IMG/VR virus record: IMGVR_UViG_3300040801_002290
Span: 62,001-126,000 of that record
Strand: one strand, 5' to 3'
DNA: 64,000 nt
DNA from: a virus
Made by a program: the position numbers and the translations under genes. Below the pieces are notes generated by a model. The model saw nothing but the letters and a program-made list of their open reading frames with translations, was not told the origin of the DNA and did no database searches. Every line of letters begins with the position of its first letter. Position 1 is the first letter of the stretch. Positions 14,207 through 23,186 of the stretch are shown here, piece by piece.

Positions 14207-16842
14207 TAACTTACCCTAACCCACAAAGTGTGTACATCATTTCCCCAAGTACCGCTAAGGTTCCGTGTCCACCCCTGGCATCTCCAAGAGCCACTTGACA
14301 AGGAACTACTCCTTACAGTAGTAGCACCAGCATTTTGATAAAACCCCGCTGGATAAAGAAGTGCGCCAGAAATTATTCTCCCTAACCAAAACTCCTCACT
14401 TACGTTTGCCCCCTTCCTGGTAGCCCAAACATACGCACCAATTCCCGTGGTAGAAGCTACTCCAGCAGAAGAGTCATCCACGTAGCCCTTTGTTGCGACA
14501 GTATCACTTGAGTCACCGCTAGAGGTGGCCGCTGCCCTAAACTTACCAGAGGAATCTCTTCTGACAAGAGTATTAGCTGTAGAAGCATTTGTGCTGTTGG
14601 TTCTAATCCAATTAACATTAACTATTTGAGTTGAAGTAGATGTAGGACCGTTAACAGAAGTACCAACATTTGAATTTGCAGCCCCATCCCTAGCCATAAT
14701 TGTACTTAGTGAGGCAGAAGAGGTGGCACCGTGAACAGCAGTTCCTGTGCCATTTACGTGTGTATCAAACTGGGACTTTGGTACAGCATCATTGGGGTCA
14801 GAAGCTGTAGCAACCCTAAGCCTTCCACTGCTGTCTCTTCTTGCTAAGGTATTGGCAGTTTGAACGTTTGTAGAGTTTGCTCTAATCCAGTCAACATTTA
14901 CAATATCCTGAGAAGTGCTTGTTGGGTTATTGGTAGAGGTGCCTACTTGGGCACGAGCATTTGTGTCTCTAATTATAATTCTGCTGGCCGTAGCGGTGCT
15001 TCTGGCGTCGTGAACATCTGTGGCATTTACGTGGAAAGAGATGTCCCCGCCAACTCCACCAGCTACTGAATCCACATAACCCTTAGAAACCAAAACATTT
15101 GCTGGGGTGCTTGGACCTAAGGCGCTGGAGATTACAGAAGAATAAGTTATATTACCTTCTATATCTTGTAAGGCTATCGGTCTTGTGCTGTTAATCCACG
15201 AGCCCCCAGAGTACCTTAGAAAATTATTTTCCGATGGGGCTACAATATTAGTGTCTAGAAGAGCAGAAAGTGTATAATCAGAACCAATAAAGTCAGTCCC
15301 CAGTGCGTTTCTCAGTAGTATCTGGTTTGGGCCTACAGAGCCAATATCATTTAGGTCTGCAAGTCCAATGGTATCAACAATCTTAAATGCTTGGTTCGGG
15401 TCAAAGGTGCCAACAAAACCAACGTTTCCTGCTTCGTTTGCAGTTAGGAATGTGTGGTATGTTTCGTTTGTTCTGTTAACGGGGAAATACTCAGAATCCA
15501 AAACGTCTCTGTTATACCAGGAAGATGGGTTCTGCTCAAGGAAACACCTTACTTCTGTGTTTGGAACTGCGGCAGACTTAACTAGACCCAAATGAAAATA
15601 GAACTGGAACGTGTCTGGCTTATATCTGTTTCTTTGAACCTTTTCTAGTTCCTCAGAGTTTGGAACCGCATAGTACTTTATACCCAAGACTACCCCGTCT
15701 GTATACCTACCGTTAACATCCTGGAGAAGTAAGTCTCCAATGCCGCTAAAGTAGTCACTTTGAGGAATTTCTCTTACAATGTTGTTATTTCCATCAAAGA
15801 TGTATTCCGCCAAAATTGCATCTTGAGATTCCCCATTGTAGACATTACCATATCTTGTGTAGTAGTACTGAACTCCACCTACATTTTCTTCCCGTAATTG
15901 CTCAGCAGAAATTACTGTAAAATTCAACTCTGTGTCTAAGTCGGTGAAGGTTTCTCCGTCAAATACAAGAGTTTGAAGCTGAGCATTGGTGATGTTCAAC
16001 TTAATAATTCCTTTACTGTAATCTAGAACTTTGAAAGTGCCGGAAGCTACGTCCTCTGAGCTACTTAAATCCTGAGGTATGTAAGAGAATTTATTAGACC
16101 CAGAAACACTTCTCCAAAGAATAACGTGGGCTCCAAAATCTAGAGAAAAATTAGTGTGTTCAAAGGTAAGAGTGCTATCATAATTGTTTCGAAAATAAGC
16201 TCTAGTAATCGTACTATTTTGAGGGTCTATGAAGTTACCATCGTATCTACCGTCTTTTATTGGCAATGGACTCTCTGCCCCCAGTCTTAGCAAAGAGAAA
16301 GTTACGCTCTGACCTGAAAAGTTCAAACCGTCATAGGGATAAACAATCGAGTATTTATCTGGCTCTTGAAAAATCCCGTTAAGTCTAATATCCAAATACC
16401 CATAGGCGTAGTCATCAAAAAAATCTTTGTAAATCGGCCTGTAAGGGAGTTGTCTTTCCGCTGCACTAAGATTTTCAAAAACTATTGTCTGTGTATTTCC
16501 ACTTGAGTTCTCGGTAGCAAGCGTGGTCCACTTATACACCTGGGGCTCTACCGCTCCGTCATTAGTTAAGACGTTAAACCTAAAGTACTCGGTGTCTAAG
16601 CGGCCAAAGAAGTTACCCTCCTCCTTTCCAACCGGAGTGAAAAAGACCGACTCGTTTCCACCGGCACCTGTTCTAGTGTCGTAAAGGAAGTTATCGGCGT
16701 CAAAGAACCCACCTTCATTAGTGAGGGCGTTGGTGGAGAATCCAAAGTTGGCCCCCAGGAACCCACGAATATAATCCATGAAGTCACTGAAATTGCTTCC
16801 ACCAATAGGTACACCCTCATAGGTGTTAAGTTTAGTTATCAT
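14206..16842 (-). CDS. Long tail fibre protein with tandem C-terminal repeats
   Basis: The product has 878 residues. The first ~600 are strand-rich, probably the baseplate-attached shaft. Two repeats of ~93 residues follow (about 606-698 and 699-791), each with Gln/Asp-Ile-Val-Asn-Val-Asn/Asp-Trp-Ile-Arg, Asn-Ser-Thr-Asn, and Arg-Arg-Asp-Ser-Ser-Gly. A Lys-Gly-Tyr-Val-Asp segment, common in fibre shafts, precedes a ~75-residue C-terminal tip rich in Trp, Ser and Gly that may contact the host. It is followed by its chaperone and overlaps the baseplate gene by 11 bases. Confidence 0.8.
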   Translation of the reverse strand: MITKLNTYEGVPIGGSNFSDFMDYIRGFLGANFGFSTNALTNEGGFFDADNFLYDTRTGAGGNESVFFTPVGKEEGNFFGRLDTEYFRFNVLTNDGAVEPQVYKWTTLATENSSGNTQTIVFENLSAAERQLPYRPIYKDFFDDYAYGYLDIRLNGIFQEPDKYSIVYPYDGLNFSGQSVTFSLLRLGAESPLPIKDGRYDGNFIDPQNSTITRAYFRNNYDSTLTFEHTNFSLDFGAHVILWRSVSGSNKFSYIPQDLSSSEDVASGTFKVLDYSKGIIKLNITNAQLQTLVFDGETFTDLDTELNFTVISAEQLREENVGGVQYYYTRYGNVYNGESQDAILAEYIFDGNNNIVREIPQSDYFSGIGDLLLQDVNGRYTDGVVLGIKYYAVPNSEELEKVQRNRYKPDTFQFYFHLGLVKSAAVPNTEVRCFLEQNPSSWYNRDVLDSEYFPVNRTNETYHTFLTANEAGNVGFVGTFDPNQAFKIVDTIGLADLNDIGSVGPNQILLRNALGTDFIGSDYTLSALLDTNIVAPSENNFLRYSGGSWINSTRPIALQDIEGNITYSSVISSALGPSTPANVLVSKGYVDSVAGGVGGDISFHVNATDVHDARSTATASRIIIRDTNARAQVGTSTNNPTSTSQDIVNVDWIRANSTNVQTANTLARRDSSGRLRVATASDPNDAVPKSQFDTHVNGTGTAVHGATSSASLSTIMARDGAANSNVGTSVNGPTSTSTQIVNVNWIRTNSTNASTANTLVRRDSSGKFRAAATSSGDSSDTVATKGYVDDSSAGVASTTGIGAYVWATRKGANVSEEFWLGRIISGALLYPAGFYQNAGATTVRSSSLSSGSWRCQGWTRNLSGTWGNDVHTLWVRVS

Positions 16843-17587
16843 AGTAAATCTCTCCCTTACTTCCTCCCGCTCCGGGCTCCCTAATTATAACCCGGTCAAC
16901 ACGAATACCGGCAGCGGAAATATCATTTATTAATGAGCGGAAACTATCTGCCCTAAAAGCCTCTAAAAGTCTATCAAAATATAAGTTTTTAACTCTTCTC
17001 CACTCAACATTTGGTGGGTAAATAAACTCCTCCATTGAGAATGTATCAAAGTTAAATATATCAACTTTTCGGTAAAGAACATTTCCATCAGAATCTAAAA
17101 CCGGAACAGAGGCATCGTAACTTTTTGGAGAAATGACAATAGAAAGTCCGTATAGAAGAGTACCTTCCGGTTCTCTTATGGGAACATCGAAGGTAGAAGA
17201 AGTACCATCAAAAGCAGTGCTAAAGCTCTCTCTGATTTCAACATCGGCTTCTATTCCATAGGTGTCCATCAATCTAGCAATGCTTCTTGAAATACCGCCG
17301 CGAGTAGCACTCTGTCCGATTGAGAAAAGAATTCTTCTTCTATACTCCTTGTCATTTTCCCCGACATTTCTTAGAACCCCAAACATGTCTCCAAGTAGGT
17401 CTAGGTAACTTCCAGAGGATTCTGGATTTATATTTGGAAAGTCCCCGTCATAGATAAGCGGAGTTTTACTACTACTTTTCTCCTCATTTATTAGATATAG
17501 ATTTGGAAGGAGGTTTCTTACCGCTGTTTTTAAAAGAGTAATACCGGAAGAAAATCCCCTGGTGAAAAAATAGAGTATTTCTCCCAT
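16832..17587 (-). CDS. Baseplate wedge / tail protein I-like
   Basis: The product has 251 residues. A helical segment at ~80-110 (Glu-Tyr-Arg-Arg-Arg-Ile-Leu-Phe-Ser-Ile-Gly, then Arg-Gly-Gly-Ile-Ser-Arg-Ser-Ile) resembles the region of P2 gpI-like and DUF2313-like baseplate proteins that follows baseplate J in many myophages. Here it lies downstream of baseplate J and directly before the fibre gene, the expected place for the protein that attaches fibres. Assignment rests on context and a weak pattern. Confidence 0.5.
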   Translation of the reverse strand: MGEILYFFTRGFSSGITLLKTAVRNLLPNLYLINEEKSSSKTPLIYDGDFPNINPESSGSYLDLLGDMFGVLRNVGENDKEYRRRILFSIGQSATRGGISRSIARLMDTYGIEADVEIRESFSTAFDGTSSTFDVPIREPEGTLLYGLSIVISPKSYDASVPVLDSDGNVLYRKVDIFNFDTFSMEEFIYPPNVEWRRVKNLYFDRLLEAFRADSFRSLINDISAAGIRVDRVIIREPGAGGSKGEIYYDN

Positions 17588-17588
17588 A

Positions 17589-19091
17589 TTACTTAGACCT
17601 TCCTATGTCTTCAAGAGAGAGAAAGTATGGTGGATATTTAGAATAAATGAACTCCACATCCTCTTCTAGATACTTCTTTAGTGCTTCATAGTCTGTAGTA
17701 ACTCTCATATAGACAGATGGAAGGAGTTGATTTACAGGGACGTTATTCTTTTTTAGTTGTCCTGGGTATGTCTCTCTAAATTCGCTAGACACCGTTGTGT
17801 AGCTTAGGTGGAAAAAAGAGTAGTCAGATTTTATAGGAAAGTCTGGTAGAAAGTTTGTGTTTATTTTTAGATAAACCCCAACATAATCCCCAGGAGCCAA
17901 AACAGGAATTCTTGTTACTGTATTTCCAGGAGTAAATGTTTGAGAGCGGAGGTCAATACCCACACCAGACCCATCTGAGTTAAAGTTTGAAACGTTCCTT
18001 ACGGGGGAAAATAGGTAGCTTACTGAAATTTGATTGAACATGGAGGTTTTTGAACGGCCATCAGTAATTATTTCATCTCGGTTATCTAACAAAACACCGT
18101 ACCTAGACTCCTCATCTTCAAGAAAGAACCTATTCTCAAATATTTTTTTATCATCTATCGTGTATGTAGAGCCACCGTCAACCCAAAAATCTATGTTTCT
18201 TCTTTCTAGAAAAGTAGAGTCATTGCTTATGTAAAAAGCTCTATAGAATGTTTTTGAAAACAAAGCATCGCTAGACGGGATATACCTGTCCATAAGGCCA
18301 ACAACAGGGGAGTAGGAAAAATCGGCTCTTGATTCGTAGGTAGAGGAGGGCAGTCTTGGATAATAGTTCTGTGAGGAGGCTAAGTAATCTTTAGTTATGT
18401 CTCCACCATAGATAGTGTCTGCCCTTTTAAACCTAATAGGGTCTATTATGTCTCCTCTGACTCTTAGGGGGTATATGTATAGGTTGTCTATAAACCCAGA
18501 AACATTAATATCTACATTTCCTGGGGAAACTTCCGGGTCATAAAACTCACCCTCTAAAACCTCTGTAATTATCTCGTTTCGAAAGTCTGTTGATGACGGA
18601 AAAAATGAAAAATCGGAGAACTCCAACAGACGTATATCAACCCTCGGTATTATTGGGTAAACCTCAAATGAGTTAATAATGTTAGGCGATATTTGTCTTC
18701 CGGTTATAGTTGGGTTGAATATTTCAAAAGAGTCAAGCAAGTCCAAACTAGCCGCTCTACCAAAAACAGAGGAAATGTCATAAAAATTAGCAGAGTCAAT
18801 AAGGTTTGGAGAAAACGAAAGCTCAGTTCTTATTACATCGTATACTTCTGACTGGTCGATTATCTGAGTTTCAATCTCTTGTGGGTATGAAACTAGGGGA
18901 AGAAATACAACTCCACTCGGTAGGTATTCAATAAGGACAGGGTGTCCAGAAACACTACCATTTGCGGTAATGTAGTTTTCAAAAAAAGTAAATTCCTCTT
19001 CAAAAAAAGCAACAGAAACTATCTCCCCACCCGTGACAGAGGGGGCAAAAAAGCTTTCTGAATCTAGTAATTGAAGAGAAATATCAGCCAT
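17589..19091 (-). CDS. Virion protein with repeated Leu-Asp-Ser-x-Phe-Phe units
   Basis: The product has 500 residues. The first ~170 contain at least six units spaced about 20 residues apart, with a core of hydrophobic pair, Asp/Asn-Ser, two residues and aromatic-aromatic-x-Pro (starts near 8, 56, 97, 118, 138 and 155). Similar degenerate aromatic-Pro repeats occur in other phage structural proteins. The remainder is strand-rich with no enzyme motif. Position between the gpI-like gene and a conserved structural gene suggests a baseplate or fibre-network component. Confidence 0.6.
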   Translation of the reverse strand: MADISLQLLDSESFFAPSVTGGEIVSVAFFEEEFTFFENYITANGSVSGHPVLIEYLPSGVVFLPLVSYPQEIETQIIDQSEVYDVIRTELSFSPNLIDSANFYDISSVFGRAASLDLLDSFEIFNPTITGRQISPNIINSFEVYPIIPRVDIRLLEFSDFSFFPSSTDFRNEIITEVLEGEFYDPEVSPGNVDINVSGFIDNLYIYPLRVRGDIIDPIRFKRADTIYGGDITKDYLASSQNYYPRLPSSTYESRADFSYSPVVGLMDRYIPSSDALFSKTFYRAFYISNDSTFLERRNIDFWVDGGSTYTIDDKKIFENRFFLEDEESRYGVLLDNRDEIITDGRSKTSMFNQISVSYLFSPVRNVSNFNSDGSGVGIDLRSQTFTPGNTVTRIPVLAPGDYVGVYLKINTNFLPDFPIKSDYSFFHLSYTTVSSEFRETYPGQLKKNNVPVNQLLPSVYMRVTTDYEALKKYLEEDVEFIYSKYPPYFLSLEDIGRSK

Positions 19092-19094
19092 TCA

Positions 19095-19535
19095 TTACAG
19101 CCTAAAGATGTAACCGTTCCCACCATTCCAAAGAATAGTTATGTCCCCTCCGTTTGGAGTCACTGGCAATCCAGAAATTGCAGAGTCAATATAAGCCACA
19201 AGCACGTTATCATCTTCGTTTGCAGTACCGTTATCTCGATAAATTACTACAGCAGAAACTTCGGCTCCGGTAACAGTAGAGAAAACAGTGTTAGTTGCCT
19301 GGGCGATTCCCTCGGTGGTAGAAGAGTTTCCAACCAGCGGAGTGACATCAACCCGAGCCCCAACCGGAATATCAGCCAGGGAAAGATGGGTCACATCGTG
19401 TGTGTAAAGCGTAGTGTCGATAAGAACGACTCCAAAGCTGTCGGCCTCCCAGTCTATCTGGCCCGTGAATGGCGTCGTTCCCTGGGTTATGGAGGTTAGG
19501 AACCCTCTTCTTCCAATATCATAAAGTGAAGACAT
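19095..19535 (-). CDS. Conserved phage structural protein
   Basis: The product has 146 residues. It follows a pattern I know from many phages: an N-terminal Tyr-Asp-x-Gly-Arg-x2-Phe-Leu, a Trp, then Val-Val-Leu-Ile-Asp-Thr-x2-Tyr, His-Leu-Ser-Leu-Ala-Asp-Ile, Gly-Ala-Arg-Val, and a C-terminal Gly-Leu-Pro-Val-Thr-Pro-Asn-Gly-Gly-Asp-Ile. This family is usually annotated only as a structural protein. Here it lies in the baseplate cluster. The exact site in the particle is unknown. Confidence 0.7.
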   Translation of the reverse strand: MSSLYDIGRRGFLTSITQGTTPFTGQIDWEADSFGVVLIDTTLYTHDVTHLSLADIPVGARVDVTPLVGNSSTTEGIAQATNTVFSTVTGAEVSAVVIYRDNGTANEDDNVLVAYIDSAISGLPVTPNGGDITILWNGGNGYIFRL

Positions 19536-19547
19536 TTTTTCTCCTTA

Positions 19548-21782
19548 TTAAATAAACTTGATTCCAACTATTGTAGTTGGTTGAGTACTTAGACTAATTG
19601 TTGATGGCCTGAAAATTTCTACTTCGGAGGATTCGTAGTCTCTAATAACATTGTAGTTAATAAAGTCTGGTTTTAGCGGGTAATTTTCCGGAGCTAGAGT
19701 TTCAATTGGCTCTCCGAGAATGTAGGAGAGAAAGTACAACTGGTCATTAAACGTAGTTCCAAAAGAGTCTAGATAGGAAGAAATAACAGAGCTAAAATAA
19801 TCTACCGTAATAGCATCTTCATACCTCTCAATCAGTGCTTCATAAAGATTATACAACACTTCTGCATTTCCCTCAAGAACTTCAAAATTACTACCATCTA
19901 TAACGTTGTAAAGAATACCTGTGGCGTCTCCTACCCCAGAGGCGGTAATGTAGGTAATATCGTCTATATCCTTTTTAATATAAACAGCCTGGCCTCCTGG
20001 TGCGTAAGGAGTGAATGAGTGTGCTTGGTTTATCTCTAACACTCCTGAGGTTGACGCCTTAGAAAGAACTTCCTCATCATAAGAAGCCTTATATTCAACG
20101 TATGTTTCATCCGTAAGATACTTAGACAAAACCATGTTGAAAACGTTGGAAATTCCAGTTATGTCACTAAGCGCCCTCAGTAATTCTGAGTACCTTACAG
20201 AGTCACCGGGGTTAATCAACTTTAAGTATTCCTCTACGGTTACTGCGGATTGCTGATAGATTGAATTCTTTGAAGTGCCAGCATCTAGACGCATAGTAAG
20301 AGTAGTGTTTAGTCTTATAAGTTCTGGCTCTCTGACAATTAGGTTTATTCCAGCGGCTTTCCACTCGTCGTTTAGAAACTGCCTAATAGTTCCTCGTAAA
20401 CCACCTGGCAAAGTACCATTCTCGTCTGACGCAAGCACCACAGCAGAGCCACGAGGAGTCAAGGTTGAAGGTAGAGTTTTTGCAAAAGACACACCAGGAA
20501 TTTGTAGAGTACCAGCCTCCAGGGAGGTGCTGGTAGCCCTCGCCAGACTTCCAAGATACTTTCTCAGAGACTCTCGATACTGAGCATCAGTATCCTCATC
20601 CGACGCCCCTCCTACCGCAGCAGAGTCAATGATTCTATAGTCCGAAGTTAAAACACTATCCGGGTCAAAAATCAACTCGTTGCTGATTTGGTCTGGTCTC
20701 TGCTGGACTCTTAGACCGTCAACAAGGTTTGTCTCTATAAAGCTTCTAAGAGAAGCAACAGTCGGAGAGGGGTAGACGGTGTCTTTGTAATTGAATGACG
20801 TGAGAGTTAGTTCAACAACCGTATTATTGTCCAAAACCTTAATTGAAGGAAGCTTATTTAGGGAGTTTTCTATGGGCAAGGCCAAAGTTATATTTGAAGT
20901 ACTGGCGTCAATATATTCAAAGATAAGACCAGCAGTTCTATTTATTGTTCCACCATCTGTATAAGTTGCAACGATAGAATTTTCTTTCGTAACATCCCCA
21001 GTTATTTCCACAAAGCCCGTTTTAGAAAAGTTAAATGCATTCAATGTGGAAAGAGAGCTAGTAGCATTATCGTAATCTAAAATCTCTGTAAATCGACTAT
21101 AGAACGGGGCTCCAGAAACCGCCTGCTGAGAGGAGAAGAAAATAAGTCCTGGATTCTTTGTGTTAAGAACACCAGTCAGACCGGGTGGAGGGGAAGGGAA
21201 GGAATAAATGCCGCCCTCACGAATGTTTGTCTTGCTCCCCTTATTTACAGAAGCTACAGGTAAAATCAAAAACTGAACAGCCCTATCTATGTAGATAAGC
21301 CTGTCTGTGTTTCCGGGGTCCACAAAAGGAAGAAGGACATCTGTGTTTCTTGGAGCTATTAGAGAAAATACTGTACCCTCTTCTCCCTGTAGGTTATACC
21401 CAACAAACTTGGTAGAACTTTGTACACCGCCGGTAAATTCTCCGGTTTCGTGATTATAGTCGGCATATCTCAGTTCAATACCCTCTGGGTTTGTCAAGGG
21501 AGAGTTACCGTATACCACAACGTACCCGGTAGCCCTAGTGGACGGACTTCTCTCTAGCTGAAAGGTTCCCTCAATTAACTTATCCAGATACTCTCCGGTC
21601 GCCGTTGCTACGTATGCCTGTCTACGAATTTCCTCAAGCTCGCTGTACACCCTCTCAAGAGAGGAGGAAAAGGCGTAAAAAATACCACCAATTACCGAGC
21701 CTATGGAGAAATCTGTAATTCTATTCTGAATAGCAGAATAAAATGAAATTATATTTCTTCTAATTTCGCTAAGAGTTTTCAT
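19548..21782 (-). CDS. Baseplate J-like protein
   Basis: The product has 744 residues. The N-terminal helices, the Gly-Glu-Tyr-Leu-Asp-Lys-Leu segment, and the central block around residue ~400 (Tyr-Arg-Glu-Ser-Leu-Arg-Lys-Tyr-Leu, then Ala-Thr-Ser-Thr-Ser-Leu-Glu-Ala with Ile-Pro-Gly-Val) are typical of the baseplate J / T4 gp6-like family that builds the wedges joining the baseplate ring. It starts 1 codon inside the gp25-like gene, the usual partner. The C-terminal ~200 residues are an extension with no recognised fold. Confidence 0.85.
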   Translation of the reverse strand: MKTLSEIRRNIISFYSAIQNRITDFSIGSVIGGIFYAFSSSLERVYSELEEIRRQAYVATATGEYLDKLIEGTFQLERSPSTRATGYVVVYGNSPLTNPEGIELRYADYNHETGEFTGGVQSSTKFVGYNLQGEEGTVFSLIAPRNTDVLLPFVDPGNTDRLIYIDRAVQFLILPVASVNKGSKTNIREGGIYSFPSPPPGLTGVLNTKNPGLIFFSSQQAVSGAPFYSRFTEILDYDNATSSLSTLNAFNFSKTGFVEITGDVTKENSIVATYTDGGTINRTAGLIFEYIDASTSNITLALPIENSLNKLPSIKVLDNNTVVELTLTSFNYKDTVYPSPTVASLRSFIETNLVDGLRVQQRPDQISNELIFDPDSVLTSDYRIIDSAAVGGASDEDTDAQYRESLRKYLGSLARATSTSLEAGTLQIPGVSFAKTLPSTLTPRGSAVVLASDENGTLPGGLRGTIRQFLNDEWKAAGINLIVREPELIRLNTTLTMRLDAGTSKNSIYQQSAVTVEEYLKLINPGDSVRYSELLRALSDITGISNVFNMVLSKYLTDETYVEYKASYDEEVLSKASTSGVLEINQAHSFTPYAPGGQAVYIKKDIDDITYITASGVGDATGILYNVIDGSNFEVLEGNAEVLYNLYEALIERYEDAITVDYFSSVISSYLDSFGTTFNDQLYFLSYILGEPIETLAPENYPLKPDFINYNVIRDYESSEVEIFRPSTISLSTQPTTIVGIKFI

Positions 21783-22315
21783 TGTCTGTCCTCAACGGCA
21801 AGAGAAATACTGATTACTTCTCTTTGTGCAGTAATTGGTATAACCGAGCATGTAACTTCAACCGAGGTGGGTGTAGAAAAAACTGCTCTCACTTCCGCTA
21901 CTTCTTTTGTTCTCCTATCTTTATACAACTCTTCTGTTATGTCAGCAACAAGTCTAGATGTTATTACGCTTTTCGAAGCATAACTTTGTCCTAAGTAGTT
22001 TCTCCACGGAACACCAAAAAACCTGTCCTCAGGGTGAGTACCCCTATCGGTCACAAGCCTGTGGGTTATAGCTTGAGCATAATTTAGAAGTCCACTTACT
22101 TCGCGCAAATCACCGGAGGAGAAAAACTGCCTCTCGTTAATAAATAAGTCTCCTTCGGCAAACATAAGTAAATCTGTGCCATAAAGCCTTATATTTTCCT
22201 GGCTTCTGGCATAAAGGGCTTCTTTTTCCACGCCATCAGCAGTAAGAAAATCCTCTCTTGAGGAATTTAATATAGCCCCGTTAATAGAAATAGTTGCCTT
22301 GGTCGTCGTTAACAT
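21779..22315 (-). CDS. Baseplate wedge protein, gp25/gpW-like
   Basis: The product has 178 residues. The central block (Leu-Asn-Tyr-Ala-Gln-Ala-Ile-x-His-Arg-Leu, Thr-Asp-Arg-Gly, Phe-Gly-Val-Pro-Trp) followed by a helix and a beta hairpin matches the gp25-like wedge family, extended at the N-terminus. It pairs with baseplate J immediately downstream. There is no ribosome site before the ATG; instead a -10 element lies 6 bases upstream, so a leaderless mRNA is likely (see the promoter at 22322-22350). Confidence 0.7.
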   Translation of the reverse strand: MLTTTKATISINGAILNSSREDFLTADGVEKEALYARSQENIRLYGTDLLMFAEGDLFINERQFFSSGDLREVSGLLNYAQAITHRLVTDRGTHPEDRFFGVPWRNYLGQSYASKSVITSRLVADITEELYKDRRTKEVAEVRAVFSTPTSVEVTCSVIPITAQREVISISLAVEDRQ

Positions 22316-22321
22316 AAAAGT

Positions 22322-22350
22322 ATTCTACCACAGTTAAAAATCATTCTCAA
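22322..22350 (-). promoter_or_regulatory. Promoter giving a leaderless baseplate transcript
   Basis: On the minus strand TTGAGA (plus 22345-22350) and TAGAAT (plus 22322-22327) are 17 bp apart, 5/6 matches each, with a TGG extended -10. TAGAAT is followed by exactly six bases and then ATG 22315, the spacing of leaderless transcripts. The segment before -10 (CTGTGG) is shared with the promoters near 54.6 and 57.9 kb. Confidence 0.65.
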
Positions 22351-22872
22351 TCAACTATACCTGTCAATAATTTCCTGAGCATTTCCACCTATCTGACCGA
22401 AGAGCTTCCCAATTCTGTCTATAGTGGCAGCAGTACCGCCATCCCCACCAACGATGAGAATAATTGCAGCGACAGACTCGTCTCCACCCCCTGGACTTCT
22501 ATCTGGTAACCCAGAACCTAGCTCACTCGATATTTCTCCGCTCATTCCGTCTATTCTTCCTACGTAGTTAAAATGATAAATTCCAGAAGCACTAAGAGCA
22601 TCAGCTAGTTGACTCGTTAAACCCTTAGCCTCGTCAAGGATAGCGTTAGCTTGAGTTAATACATTCTGAGCATTATTAGCGGTTGCTTGGGCCTTGGTAA
22701 GCTCTTGTTGAACACGAAGAGCCTTTTGTTGTAGAGCCTCAACACCCTTTTGCTTATCTTCCAAGAAGGACTCTACCTCAGCAGACTTTTCTTGCAATGT
22801 AGCTGCCGCTTCATTAAGACCAGGAGCTAAATCAGAAAAAGAAATTTTACCCTGATAAATTAATTCGGCCAT
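22351..22872 (-). CDS. Coiled-coil virion-associated protein
   Basis: The product has 173 residues and AGGAG precedes the ATG. Residues ~15-95 are Ala/Gln/Glu-rich and form a long coiled coil; then come a short strand region and a Gly-rich C-terminal part with a hydrophobic stretch (Val-Ala-Ala-Ile-Ile-Leu-Ile-Val-Gly-Gly). It lies between the PAAR spike tip and the gp25-like wedge gene, so it is probably a baseplate component. No family recognised. Confidence 0.6.
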   Translation of the reverse strand: MAELIYQGKISFSDLAPGLNEAAATLQEKSAEVESFLEDKQKGVEALQQKALRVQQELTKAQATANNAQNVLTQANAILDEAKGLTSQLADALSASGIYHFNYVGRIDGMSGEISSELGSGLPDRSPGGGDESVAAIILIVGGDGGTAATIDRIGKLFGQIGGNAQEIIDRYS

Positions 22873-22881
22873 AAATTCTCC

Positions 22882-23178
22882 TTAAACAATATTTACATTC
22901 CCGCTGTTTGCAACAACGGTGTGAGTAGCATCGCAACTAGCCCTGTCTCCGTTTACAATGACACCCTGCCCGTTAACTCTAATTGTGCCCTGACTAGCTA
23001 TCATGGTTGGGGAAGTATGAGTTGGAAATAAAAATCTCGTATGCGTTGGTATAACATCCCCGTGGACAACAACTGTTCTTCCATTAATTCTAACATTCCC
23101 TGTTTTAGAAATAATAGCAGGGCTAGGGGACCAGGGGGAGGTTATAACACCGTCGCCAGAAAGGGCAATTGCAGGCAT
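22882..23178 (-). CDS. PAAR-repeat spike tip protein
   Basis: The product has 98 residues. It has the PAAR layout: repeated short strands with Gly-Asp turns (Val-Val-Val-His-Gly-Asp, Ile-Val-Asn-Gly-Asp), paired His and Pro residues (Thr-His-Thr, His-Thr-Ser-Pro) and Ser-Cys-Asp-Ala-Thr-His that can bind a metal at the apex. PAAR proteins cap the central spike and pierce the cell envelope. It follows the spike gene by 8 bases, which fits. Confidence 0.8.
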   Translation of the reverse strand: MPAIALSGDGVITSPWSPSPAIISKTGNVRINGRTVVVHGDVIPTHTRFLFPTHTSPTMIASQGTIRVNGQGVIVNGDRASCDATHTVVANSGNVNIV

Positions 23179-23186
23179 ATTTTCTC

